A stretch of 64,000 bases of DNA, from positions 47,440,001 through 47,504,000 of the forward strand of contig JAZBRS010000035.1 in assembly GCA_037176725.1 (NCBI GenBank). Direction: 5' to 3'. The notes under the pieces were generated by a model. The model was not told the DNA's origin and did no database searches. It saw only the letters and a program-made list of their open reading frames with translations. Below are positions 9,600-20,703 of the stretch, in pieces (the stretch's first letter is position 1; every line of letters begins with the position of its first letter). This DNA comes from Posidonia oceanica (taxonomy: Eukaryota > Streptophyta > Magnoliopsida > Alismatales > Posidoniaceae). The translations under genes were made by a program, and so were the position numbers.

Positions 9600-11954
9600 T
9601 CAAAGAAGATTGGGGTAAGCCCCCGAGGTTCCGGCATCCTCGGAGCCCGCAGGCTTAGAAGAGGAAGGGCCAGCTACGCTAGGGTGTGCAAGTGCAGGTG
9701 CAGGTGTGTGAGCAGCCTCCTGTGGACTGACGACGAGGGTCCCATTGTCAATCAGGTCCTGAACGACATCCCGGAGAGTGAGGCAATTATCCGTCGAATG
9801 CCCCAAGGCTCGATGGTAATCACAATGCTTGCTCGCATCGCACCACCTCGGAAGAGGATTTGGTGGCGGGCGAGTTTCCAGAAGCCTCAGAAGTGACACA
9901 ACCTGGGGGAAGACGGCGCCTAGCAGCTCACCCAGTGGGGTGAAGTCGCTATTAGCACGGCGGACTCATCTCTGCCTAGGCTGTCGTCCTTGCTGAGCTG
10001 GTGCGACATGATGCACTAGCTCAACGGTGACAGTGTGTGCAGTGGGTGCATAAATAGGTGCGGGCACTAGCGGAAAAGAATCTGGCTGACTTTCTGCAAA
10101 GGCAGGCACCTTAGGAGGACCAGCGCAGGCGACAGCATGCTGCTCGAAGCAGTCGGAAGTGGAGTTGTTGCTGCTGTTGCTACTGCGGCGATTGCTGGTG
10201 CTGTCGGCCTGCCTAGCCAGTGCAGAAAGTGCGGGGAAATGCCCACTTTGCAATGAGCTTTCCACGCGAGCGCCAGCCCTAATCAGCGATGCAAAGCTAG
10301 TGATATGCTGGATGCAAAGCAGAGTCCCTGTCGCGGGCAGCGCCTCTCTGATGATCATCTCGATAAAATCCTCCTCGGAGGGTCTATCTCTGACTTGGGT
10401 GGCTGTGGAGCGCCAACGACCGACATACTCCCTGAATGGCTCTTGCGGTCTCTGCCAGATGGCAACGAGATCCTCCCTCTTGGGGATCAAGTCAAGGTTG
10501 AAAGCATATTGCTCAAGGAAAGCCCGAGAAAGACCAGTCCAAGTCTGAACTGCAACCTTGTCAAGGGACGTGAACCACCTGAGCGTGGGGTCGGTTAAAC
10601 TCTTCTAGAACAGGCGGATAAGGAGCCTTTCATCAGCCCGAAGCTGAGAAAGGTCCCCGCAATATGCCTTCAGATGCGAGATGGGGCAGCCTTTACCATC
10701 ATATTTATCGAAGTCTGGGATGTGGAACTTCGAAGGGAGTGCGGCCTCGGGAAAGAGACAGAGGTCGCAAAATCGGTAAGGCTGGCGATCTTGGCCTTGC
10801 ACTTGACGAAGTGCTCTCTCTAGATCGCCCAACTTGGTAAGGAAGGCATCAAAGGCTGCTGCTGGCGATGGTTGTGCAGCAGAGGCAGGGACCACGTATG
10901 CTGTGCGAGTCACGCGAGAGCGCTCCTTCGGATCCACTGTCACACCACCTGGTGTTGTAGCGTGAGGGCCAGCATACCCGTGCAAGGGTGCAAGGTGTGG
11001 TGCCATGAATGCAGGAGCCTGAACCTGATGCAAGGAAGATGGATGGATAATATGCTGTGCAGTGTAAGGTGCAGTGCGGGGGAGAAGCAGCTGTTGCACC
11101 GGCACGGTGCTGGGCAACGGGCCTAAGGGGTGCTGTGCTCCTGCCAATCCAGAAGACTGGACACCAGAGGAAGGAGTTGCATGCAGTGCAAGGTGCTGTG
11201 CAAGTGCAGGAGGCTGAAAATGCGCCCCCATCGCCGGAGCTGTGAGGAGCCGAGGCGACGAGAAAGGCAGGGGTGCAGTGTAGCGAGCTTGCAGGGTTAC
11301 AAAGGGCGGCACCAGAACCTCAGGGGTTGGGCGGGAAGAGCAGGCCACAGTCAGATCGAGTGCGAGAGCCATGCTTCACAGCCTATCGGCCTTAGCCCAT
11401 AAACGCTGCGCTTGCGAGGCAAAGAACGCACCGACCGACGGGCCAGGACACAAAGAGGTGTCCGCCAAAGGAGGCACGGAAACCCAGGAAGCAACAGGAG
11501 TGGATCCTACGCAAAGGGTAGCCGCAGAAGGCTGGATTCCCAAGACGGGAAGGCCCCAGGATGGAACAGACGGTGACGCACCTGGAGCCAGAGTGGCGGT
11601 CACCGCGGCAGACTCGGTGACAAGCTCCATGTCGGCTAGGGTCGACCCTTGATGCAGATAAAGGGGCTGGGAGGTCTCCTGCCCCAAAAGCGGAGACGAG
11701 ACGAGGGGTGTCAAAGCAGGGGAAGGAGAGACTGAAATCGGTACCTCTCCTGACGTCAATGAGGAAGGAGGCTCGCCGGTATGCTGGAGCATAGCAGGCG
11801 GCGAGCGAAAGCGAATAGGTCTACGGCTGAAGGCAGGGACACATGACCTAAAGAGAGCTACTGTCGGAAACGACAGACAGCTCAGAGAGAGGGAGGGACA
11901 CTCAGAAACCAAGCTGAAGGAACCCGCACTTACCTGCAAAACAAATAAACACAT
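9600..11954 (-). pseudogene. gag: gag of element A (stop-interrupted)
   Basis: Gag would form the particle that packages element RNA in the cytoplasm. One minus-strand frame stays open from 11954 to 9600 apart from in-frame stops at 11376 (TGA), 10605 (TAG) and 9966 (TGA), with no frameshift. The N-terminal third is rich in Pro, Ala, Gln and Ser. Around 10620-10730 there is a retrotransposon gag core, with FDKYDGKGCP followed by HLKAYCGDL, like that of B. Near 9800-9845 a zinc-knuckle-like motif has C-x2-H-x4-H-x4-C spacing: the usual CCHC spacing with His at the second position, as in B. The real start is uncertain; the ATG at 11954 follows a T-rich, AG-ended acceptor-like tract. No pol follows. 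Confidence 0.82.
11928..11950 (-). other. splice-junction-like sequence at the 5' end of gag (A)
   Basis: In element sense a T-rich run ends in TTTTGCAG and is followed at once by GTAAGT, so it looks like both an acceptor and a donor. It lies in the first codons of the gag frame. Confidence 0.4.
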
Positions 11955-12889
11955 TAGAGGTTGGATGCAAAAAGAGTTATTAGGGGTGGCATGATGCAGA
12001 TGTATGCCCTAATGTGTGCTCTCTCACCATGCATGTCCTGAATAGATGACCTACCAGGACGCACTCAGGGGTAATGGGATTATGCAGACTCAAGGTCAGA
12101 AAAAAGGCTCCCGTCTCGACCCTACCAAAGCTCAGGTATAACGGGTGGTGCATTGGTGGCCTCGACCCTGCTAGAAGCATGGGTGGTACCCTCCAATAAC
12201 ACCGACGCGACCCCTAAACAAGGGGGGACAGACCGATCTACTCACACCACGCCAAAGCGTTGGGGCAAGAGACCGGGACTATCCTTCTCAGACTGTGGGT
12301 TGACTCAGAGGAGAAGAATGCATGCTTTCTAAAATACTGATACAAATGCTTTAGAGCGTTTTACTTGCGCTTTATTAACCAAAGGGGAAAATTGTAAGTT
12401 TTGGCTCTAGTTGTACTTAGATGTTATTGCTTTGCTTCATTGTGACTTTTAGATTAAGCAAAAGGGAAGCAAGCAAGTTTCTACTATCCTAGGCATGGCA
12501 TATGCGAAGGGGAGAGAAACAAGAAGTCATGGCATGCAAGCAATTCACACAGCAAGGCAAAAAGCATGGGCATGGCATGTGCAAGTGTATGTGGTCATGA
12601 TAGTGAAGAGAAAACACTTATCATGTCAAAAGCAGGCATGCATGGCATATGCGTGTGCAGTGGCATAGCAAATGTGCAAAGCAAGGCATCCATCACCCAA
12701 AAGGCATGTATGGTGCCAAGCAATTATTTAGACTTGTGATGCAGGAGAATAAAGCAGCGCAAGCAATCATGGCATAAAGCAGGTAAATAAACAAGCAAGC
12801 AGGTAAGCAGGTTAAGCAGGCAGAAGCAAGAGGCAAGCAAAACACCAAAGCAAGAGGCGAGAATGCCAAGGTGAAAGCCGAAGTACTGG
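11955..12889 (-). other. leader of element A (PBS to gag)
   Basis: Non-coding. The block at about 12000-12370 is clearly homologous to 29790-30160 (B) and 58170-58560 (C), although the flanking LTRs differ. From 12450 to 12880 it is CA/AG-rich with many GGCATG and AGCAA words. The conservation suggests a packaging or dimerisation role. Confidence 0.6.
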
Positions 12890-12907
12890 TCCCCAGCGGA
12901 GTCGCCA
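12890..12907 (-). promoter_or_regulatory. primer binding site of element A
   Basis: The minus strand reads TGGCGACTCCGCTGGGGA, one base after the 5' LTR end ATTACTACA. It starts with TGG, complementary to a tRNA CCA end. From memory this form matches the PBS of Ogre/Tat elements, usually assigned to tRNA-Arg. Confidence 0.88.
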
Positions 12908-12908
12908 C

Positions 12909-15900
12909 TGTAGTAATCCTGAATTCTGATCGTCCATGCATGTTACCAAAGCTTGCGTGCACCGGTCAAAATAGGCTCACTATATGCGACTGGATCCGAG
13001 GGAAGAACTCGACTCAGAAACGCTGGCGAAAGAAAAGAAAAGAAATGATAAGACAAATCGGAGTCGCCATCGGGTCTATTGAATTGGAAGACAAGGAAAA
13101 CCAGAGGGTTAAGCATGAAAAGACATGCAAAACCGGATGCAAGGAGGGGCAAAGGGATGCAATGCTAAGCTAGACTACGCTATGCTATGCTATGCTATGA
13201 CTCATACCTAGGATAAAGGAAAGGTCGATGTGAGCCAAGAGAAAGGGTAAGGACTCCTGTTATGCACGGGGAAGGTGTTAGGCACCCCGATACGTCCGAG
13301 AGTCGGTCTTTCTTAGGCAATCTCGTGCTAATGCAGGGAATTGCTAGCCTAATGCCTAAATGCCATAAATGCCTACATGCTATGCAAGGAAAATAAATGT
13401 GCTATCTATGTGCTCAGCCACGTTGCTAGTGTTCCGAACTGGGCGGACCCTAGTTCGTGAGAACTCCTAAGCAGTAAGCATCATAGCCCTATATGCAGAT
13501 GCAAGTGGTAAAGCAAAACTGCGGGGAAACCAAGCAATGCAAGTGACATGCAAGCGATAAAGCAAAGCAGGTGCAGAAAATGGTGCGAAAATGCAGAAAA
13601 TAATGCGAGGCACGGAAAACGAGGTAAGGAGTGGAAAACTATGCAAAAGGGCACGGAAAACTATGCAAAGGAGTGGAAAAGCAATGCCAAATGCGGAAAA
13701 CGATGCAAAATGCCGAAAACGAGGCAAAGTGGGGTGCAAAACTAAAACAAAGGGTTGGGCAACATGTAGAGGGGTTGCAGCAAGCCAAAGAAGCGAAAAA
13801 AATGTAGAAAACAGCAAGCGAAGCGAAATCGGCGCTTTAAAATGGCTGTCAGCCATCTGCAAGCGTCCAACACCTAGTGGAGGCAAATAACATGCAATTT
13901 TGAAAAACAAAGCATTCTAACTATATGGATGCAGTATAGATGCAAATATGCAACTACATGGGTGCCTGACATGCAGATCTAAACTAATAGAAGATTAGAA
14001 GAGGAATCAGAGCAAGGAGCAAACCAGAATCAAGGATTAAAGCAAGCAGGTTGTTGGACGCCTGTAGGCTGGGCGTCCAACGTTAGACGCCAGAGTGACA
14101 GGCGTCTAACACAGGCCAGAAGACAGAGGAGAGAGAGAAGCATATAAAAGTAAAATAAAAAGGGGATCATGCATTTGAGCTGCTGGAGATGAGCATGGGG
14201 CAAACAAGCAAACAAGGGAAGTATAAAATAAACAATCAGACCTTACTTATGCTAAGTGCCAGGCCAGAGGCACAACCAGGTCGTTGGATGCGAGCTAGGC
14301 CGGTGTCCAATGTTGGACGCCGGCACCAGCAGCGTACAACGCCTTGGGAGGCACAACACACAAAAGACATGCATAAAACAGCCAAAATAATCCACAGAAA
14401 TTAAAGAACAATTGCAAAGGAAGCTATACATGCATGGAAACACAGAAGATAAGCAAACAAGCAAGATCAGGGCATTAAACTAGCTTTAAACAAAGGAATG
14501 AGGAGCTAGGACGTTGGACGCTAGAGCCAGCAGCATCCAACGTTGGACGCTGAAGGCTCTGGCGTCCAACAACCAAAGCATGCAGGCTTACTCATTCTAA
14601 AGGAGGAGCTCAACTCTGACCCCACCTATATGCATGCAATTATGCTAAGGCATGCCAGAACAAAATAAACACCTACAGCAAGCATGGCAAGCATTTAATC
14701 CAAGAGGACAAGATAAAAAGGATGCATGCTTAAGAATATAAGCTTAAAACTTGCGAAAGGGAACGAACAACTTAAAGAAATCCTAGCAAACCTAAGGATG
14801 GTTGCCATAGGGGCCAGGCATCTCTAAGCAAGCATGGATCGCAAAATAACATCAAAAATATGCATGATGTAGGCATGGCAGCAAGCTATGCCTAACAGAT
14901 ATGTTGGACGCTAGGTGAACCAGCGTCCAAGGTTGGACGCGGCTCACCCTGGCGTCCAATGCAGGCAGGGCGGCTCACCCTAGCGTCCAATGTAGGCAGG
15001 AAGCAGATGGACATTAAAGCATGCAAAAAGGATTTTAAACAACCATGGGACAAGCAAACAGACATAGCATGGCATCAGAGAACACTTAAGGAAGCATATA
15101 GCATGGATTTGCAGAAAAGCATGAAAAGATAAAGCATGGGAAGCATTAAAACAAGGGCAAAGACAAACAGAGTGTTGGACGCTGCTGTAGCAGGCGTCCA
15201 ACGTTGGACGCACCAGCAGGTGCATCCAACACACTGAACTCCCTCTTGGCCGTGAATCACGACCAAAAGGACTCAAAAAATTGTAAGAATGCATGGGGAC
15301 GTAACACTAAGCATGCAAGACTATAGGGGATAGATGGCTTACCATTTGAAGGCCTGGAACGGCGGCTCCACCTAGCCTGCCGGAGTTGCAGGTGTGCTGA
15401 CAGCAGCTACTTTGGCGAGGTCGCACGAGCAGCTCGGAGCACCGGAGAGGCTGGCAACTGGTCGAGGACGGAGAGGGGATATCGCTCTTGCTCTCGAAAG
15501 TGGCAAATTCTCCTCTGGCTCGGTGTGGTGAATGCTAGAACGGCTGGAACTTGCGGTTTTGTTGCAATGGCATGGGTTCAAGTGCTGACAGCGGATCTTG
15601 CAAAGGATTTGCAGGCAGTTGCAGGCGATGTCAGAGGCTCATGAGTGTGTGGGAGGCTCGAGGAATGTCAGGGCTGTGGCAGAGGCATGTCAGATGGCCG
15701 GCGGAGCCACGGCGGTGGCTGACACGGGCGACCGAAGGTGTGAGGGTGGAGAGAGCGGGATTTCCAGTTGAATTGGCAATGATGGGTATCTAAGGTAGTT
15801 ACTCATCCTTGGAAGGTAGTGGATGAGCTGGAGGGCAAGAGAGGACAGGTAGTAAGTGCGGGGAGGTACGGGATTGGACGGCTGGTGAGCTGGAAGGGGC

Positions 15901-16220
15901 GGAACAGCCGCTGCTGCCCTCGAGCCGTTGGACGCCAGACCAGTGGGTGTCCAACGTTGGACGCTAGCACAGGCCGCGTCCAACGTTGGACGCTGCCTGT
16001 TCCAGCATCCAACACACTCAAGTGGCACAAGCTGCTAATGGGCTTGGGTTTGGGCCTAGAAGGGTTGTAAAAGTTGTAAAAAGGCTTGGTAAAGGCTTCT
16101 AGGGTTTGGGCAAGGTTTTGGGCTTGGTAATGGGTTAGAAAAGGGATGCCATTCCAGAGTCCACACGAGCCTACAAGAGGAAACAACCAACTTCCGGGCT
16201 GTCAGAATGGGGTGTCTACA
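12909..16220 (-). mobile_element. 5' LTR of element A
   Basis: The LTR is 3,312 bp and pairs with 2097-5235. Relative to the 3' LTR it has an extra stretch near 13735-13830. It also differs in hairpin units: module 1 has collapsed to one half-site at 13864-13872, module 4 has two hairpins instead of one (14513-14570), module 5 is extended (14902-15000), and module 7 has three hairpins instead of two (15927-16013). Two donor-like sites present in the 3' LTR are mutated here, near 14245 and 14589. Confidence 0.92.
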
Positions 16221-16225
16221 GTATG
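16221..16225. repeat. target site duplication of element A, high-coordinate side
   Basis: GTATG follows the LTR terminus GTGTCTACA and matches 2092-2096. Element B sequence resumes after it. Confidence 0.93.
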
Positions 16226-16550
16226 CTAATGTGATGCAATGCTGATGATGCAACGTGATTAGTCTAGCATGCAATGTTATAAAAATGAAGTGCAGAATTG
16301 ATGCAAAAGGATGCTAAAAGAGAAACTGCGATGCAACGCGAAAATTTGGCAGCTAGTCCAAACTTGCGCAACAGAGAGGGGAAAAGAGGGCAGCCAGTCC
16401 CCGCCTGGGGGGGCAAGCAAGCAAGGCGGTTGGAGCTGCACGGAAAGGGGCAACTGAAACAAAAGAGGCGCGAAGGGAGAGGGGTACCCTCTCCAACTGC
16501 GGGGAGATGCGGGACTTTGTCTTCTTGGAACAAGATCACGCGAAGGAAGT
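16226..16550 (-). other. 3' UTR of element B, continued
   Basis: Non-coding. It is homologous to 48665-49041 of element C, which carries no insertion at this point. Confidence 0.7.
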
Positions 16551-17582
16551 GATAAGATATCAGACTTATCGGTCGGAGGTGATAGTTTACGGTCCTATCA
16601 ACCGGAAGAAATAGTTTACGGTCCTATCAATCGGAAGCGACAGTTTACGGTCCTATCAATCGGAAAGCGATGTTTTACGGATCATCAAACCGGGAAGGGT
16701 GATAGTTACTGGATATCAGCCGGAAAACACAATTGCGCAAGATAGTTTCGAATATCAGCCAGAAGAGTGATGAGTTTCGGATCATCAGCCGAGAGAGCGA
16801 TAGTTTACAATCCTATCAACCAGAAGTGATAGTTTACGGTCCTATCAACCGAAAGCGGTAGTTTACGGTCCTACCAACCGGAAGCGATAGTTTACGATCC
16901 TATCAACCGGAAGCACAATCATGAGTGATAGTTACTAGATATTAGCCGGAAAATGTAGATGCCCACGATAGTTTTGGATATCAACTGAAGAGAGATGAGT
17001 TTCTGATCATCAGCCGAAAAGCAATAGTTTACGGTCCTATCAACCGGAAGCGATAGTTTATGGTCCTATCAACCGAAAAGGGGCGTTTGCGAGTGATAGT
17101 TACTGGATATCAGCCGGAAAACACAACTGCAGGTGATAGTTTTGGATATCAGTCGAAGAGAGATGAGTTTCGGATCATCAGCCGAAGAGTGATAGTTTAC
17201 GATCCTATCAACCGAAAGCGATAATTTACGGTCTTATCAATCAGAAGTGATAGTTTATGGTCCTATCAACCGGAAGCGATAGTTTACGGTCCTATCAACC
17301 AGAAGCGATAGTTCACGGTCCTATCAACCGGAAGCGATAGTTTATGGTCCTATCAACCGGAAGCTATAGTTTACGGTCTTATCAACTGGAAGGTGCAGTT
17401 GTGAGTGATAGTTACTGGATATCAGTCGAAAGAGAGATGAGTTTCGGATCATCAATCGAAGAGCGATGAGTTTCTGATCATCAGCCGAAGAGGTGCTTGA
17501 TTGATTGATTGATAAGATATCGGACTTATCGGCCGGCAAAAGAATGGATGATAAGATATCGGACTTATCGGTCGGCAAAAGA
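16551..17582. repeat. hairpin-repeat array in 3' UTR of element B
   Basis: About 35 units of 27-32 bp occur in at least four interspersed types. They are stem GATAG/CTATC around TTTACGGT; GATA/TATC around GTTACTGG; GATGA/TCATC around GTTTCGGA; and GATAAG/CTTATC around ATATCGGA (16551 and the end of the array). Each hairpin is followed by a linker such as AACCGGAAG, AGCCGAAGAG or GGCCGGCAAAG. Type order is mixed, so the array is not one simple tandem repeat. It is not CRISPR: there are no unique spacers and the context is eukaryotic. Confidence 0.85.
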
Positions 17583-18069
17583 ATGGGTTTTGCGAGAGCA
17601 GATCATCCCGTGATAACCAGGAATATCGTGGGGGAAAATGGGAGGAATGATACCAAGGGGTGGTCAAAAAAGATGCCCTTAGTATCATGATGATACCAGG
17701 GTTGGCTAGCGCGTCCTTGGCATCAAAGACGAATGGTAGTGACAAAACTGACGCGTTTGTCAAACGAGTAGTTTGGGGTACTAGCCCGTGGAAGAAGATC
17801 CAGATGATGGTGCTCGGCGGCCTCGCTTGCTTGGATGGCGTGGGTCAGCACTCGAATTGATTGAGGAGGACTTTCCTGCGGTGTTTGGCAGCAAGTCTGG
17901 CCAAGGGCCCCACAATATTATTGGTGCGAACATGCATGTATTGGAGCAGACTTGAAACACAAACAAGTAGCTCAGAACGTCTTTGTATTAATAGAACTTG
18001 ATTACACGCCTGTGGCAGGCCAAAAGATACAGCATAAAAACTAAACAAGCAAACAGCTATGCAGGTGCC
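17583..18069 (-). other. 3' UTR of element B between array and extra ORF
   Basis: It holds an imperfect GATACCA / TGGTATC-type hairpin near 17650-17703 and a class 2 hairpin (GTA/TAC around GTTTGGGG) near 17770. It matches 49896-50347 of C. Confidence 0.6.
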
Positions 18070-19271
18070 TTAGTTGATTCGGGCTTTCTTTGACTTTCTG
18101 GAGTCGGGGAACAGGGGAGTGCCAGGAGGTATCTCACTGATGGGCTAGAGCGCCTGCACCTCCGTCAGGTATTCAGGAGTGCACCCCGAGCTTTGCGTGG
18201 ATGCTATGTCAGTAGACCGCACTCCGTGCTGCATCAGGTCAGCTAGCTCAGTTGTAGCAGATGTCGAGTCGAATGGATATGCCTGGAGCAACCTGGGGGC
18301 TGTGCTGTCGATGAAGGCACCCTACTGGAGGCCGAACTGCCGCATGACCTGGATGGGGTGATACTCCACACCCCGGTGAATCCTGGCAGCACAACAAGTC
18401 GCGCATCGTGGGTGCCAAAGAAGATAGTGAAAGGCTCGGCCGGGGATGGAATGATGCACCATGCTATAGTGTCGTCAGTCAGCTCTGATAGCTTCTTATA
18501 CTCCTCCGAGACACTCTTGATTGTTCTGGCATGGCCGCTATTGTAGTATGTTTCCATAGCATTGCCCCGGGGGCGCAGTATGTCCAGTTCTAAATGTGCA
18601 GCCAGCCAGATTTGTACTAGCATTCCGTAGCCGTGGAAGTGGCGGCAGCAGTGAGAGATGCGGTCCAGTCTGCGGTAGGTTTCAGCCAGGATGACTGGTG
18701 CCAGGTCTATCTGCCGAGTCACCACAGCAAGCGCGATTTCAGCAATTTCTATCGCAACTGTCATCCGGCCATGTGTGAATATCAGCTTGTCCAGAAATCG
18801 GGTGACAAATCCCCGAAGCCATAGATCGTCTCCGAGCTCAGCACGCTTGTCCACAATCTCATCGAAGTATGCCAGGCGTAACATGGGCGTGAGGCCGCTG
18901 GTGCAAATCAATCTTTGCTGGCACTGATCAGTAGAGAGCCCAGATAGCTTGCTCAGGACCGCTATGTACTTGTCACGCCTCATGAAGATGGGCGGTCCCA
19001 ATAGCCGGGAGAAGCCATAAATCCGGCGTACCTCCTCCAACATGGGTGTCAGTTCTGTTCTTCCAAAGTGGAAGACATGATGCGCCGGCTTCCAGAATCT
19101 TGCGGCAGCGCATAAGAGGTGTCGGCTTACTTCGTCATTAGCTGCCTTCAGTAGTTTAGTTGGTATGCCCCAGAGACACAGCTTTTCACAATCATCTTGG
19201 GTGAGCTTGCCAACCCAACCCCGCAGGGTCTCAGAGCAGTGTACTGGGGTCTCGAGAGTGGGGTAGCCCAT
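18070..19271 (-). pseudogene. plant-mobile-domain-like extra ORF of element B (frameshifted)
   Basis: An additional protein frame lies downstream of integrase. It is open from 19409, or from the better-supported Met at 19271 shared with C, down to 18243. It resembles the aminotransferase-like plant mobile domain / DUF7745 group as I remember it: a GWVGKLTQDDCEKL-type opening, then FWKPAHHVF, FGRTELTP and EEVRRIYGF, then an LPGF segment. Compared with C a single base is missing near 18370, inside the otherwise shared stretch CACACCC-(G)-CGGTGAA. After it the homologous frame continues to a TAA at 18070 with further TAG codons. Its role in the element is unknown. Family assignment is by eye. 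Confidence 0.62.
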
Positions 19272-19409
19272 GGCGCTGGCCGCAGAAGGTAGGCAGACAG
19301 ATGCTGCAGAATCTTCAGGGTACCTGTTATCAGGGCTGTAGACAGTTTGATCACATAGGCATATAATCGCTAACTGAAAGCAAATTTTGAAGTTGGTAAA
19401 GCAGTTCAA

Positions 19410-20703
19410 TAAATTCAGTAGTTAACATCAGAACACAGCAGTTAAGCACATATAAGCAGAGGGGATTCTGTTGGCACGGGGCGGGCAGGAGTTCTAGACC
19501 AGCGCAGCTCGAACGGCGTCAACGCGTGTTTGGTAAGAGTACTGTCTCAGAGCCGAGGCAAGTTTTGCAGAGCGGAATGGTTGAAAGGGGGAAGGGATGA
19601 TTGGGGATGCAGATATGCATGATGTGGGTTAATATGCTTTAAATATGATTGGTATGCTTTGCCCTCAGCATACGGAGTGCTTTGATGCCTGCTGTAGAGG
19701 AAGGGAGTGGTCCCTGACTCACTGGGCCCTACTTGGACTCCTAACTTGTTGGTGGCACTCCAGAAGGGGTGTTGGTGGTATTCAGGTGGTGGTGTAGTGA
19801 GGACAGGCTACCTACCAAACTCTTCAGGACCTACACCTACTTTTTCTCTCTCTTTTTTTTTTGTTTTCTCCCACATGGGTGTGCAGGCTTTCCCTGCCCC
19901 TGGCTTGGAGGTGACAGGTGTCTATCTTTGAGGTGGGCGAGTTGTAGACTGTTTAGGTCTGCACCCTTGGTTCCTTTCTAAAGTATGGGGGGATAATATT
20001 GCCTGTATTTCTGAGGCTGACTTTTGTCCAACCTCTTTTCTTCTTTTTTTTTCTTACTTGCTTTCTTCTCTTTTTTTTTCTCTTTTTTTTTTCAAGCTTC
20101 CGCTATCCCAATTCTGGAAGTAGGAAGGGGTGCATAGATTCATGGATGTGGGCTTTGGGTCCTCTCTAAGGTGAGCTGAAAGGGCAAGGTTGGACTGCAC
20201 ACCCCTATCTCTAGGGCCAGCTTCTGTCTTCGCCTTCTGTTGTTTTTCTATTATGCCCAAGCTTAGGCATTTACTCTTTTAGCTCACACCCTAGCATTTT
20301 TTCTTCCCTCTAGAGGTGTATGTCCTATGAGTTTGGACAATTCACCTGTCCTGAATGGGTGGTGGCTCCCTCACTAGCTAAGACATCCGAGTAGTGCCGG
20401 GTGAGGCAAGGTGGACTCCTTCCAGAGCAGGCAAGCACTTCCGGCTTTCATCATCGGGCAAAATGCAATGCATGATTTATGAGGATGACGATGATGATTT
20501 CAAAAGGGATGATGTTTGGAAAGGACAAAATGTATGACGATGTGCAGTGGAGCAGAAATGCAAGAGATGGGTCAAAGAATTATGTGAAAATATACAGGAG
20601 TAGAGATGCAAGAGGCAAGATAAGAGATGTGTGGAGATGTACAAAGAGTGAGAATGCAAGCGACGGGATGGGGGAGAAGCATCTGCAACGGGGTTGCCCC
20701 AGG
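19410..20703 (-). other. spacer between integrase and extra ORF of element B
   Basis: No conserved protein. It contains T/C-rich tracts (19840-19875 and 20030-20095), a conserved stretch around GCTAAGACATC (20375-20400) and ATG-rich sequence. It matches 51551-52907 of C. On the element-sense strand a CAG/GTACCTG boundary lies just upstream of the extra ORF near 19320-19330, possibly a splice acceptor. Confidence 0.5.

Larger units (their letters stand above)
2097..16220 (-). mobile_element. Element A: complete non-autonomous Tat-like LTR retrotransposon
   Basis: This 14,124-bp element is bounded by TGTAGTAATCC at the low end and GTGTCTACA at the high end, with a perfect 5-bp TSD (GTATG). In minus-strand order it has a 5' LTR (12909-16220), PBS (12890-12907), leader, gag with in-frame stops (9600-11954), non-coding sequence with hairpin repeats, PPT (5236-5248) and 3' LTR (2097-5235). 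I find no protease, reverse transcriptase, RNase H or integrase sequence in its 7.7-kb internal region. It resembles B in PBS, PPT, leader and gag, so it probably used a related element's enzymes. It lies within the 3' UTR of element B. Confidence 0.93.

Noticed and set aside
16551..17582. CRISPR-like regular array
   Set aside because: Units are hairpins with similar linkers, there are no unique spacers, no cas genes, and the surroundings are plant retrotransposons.
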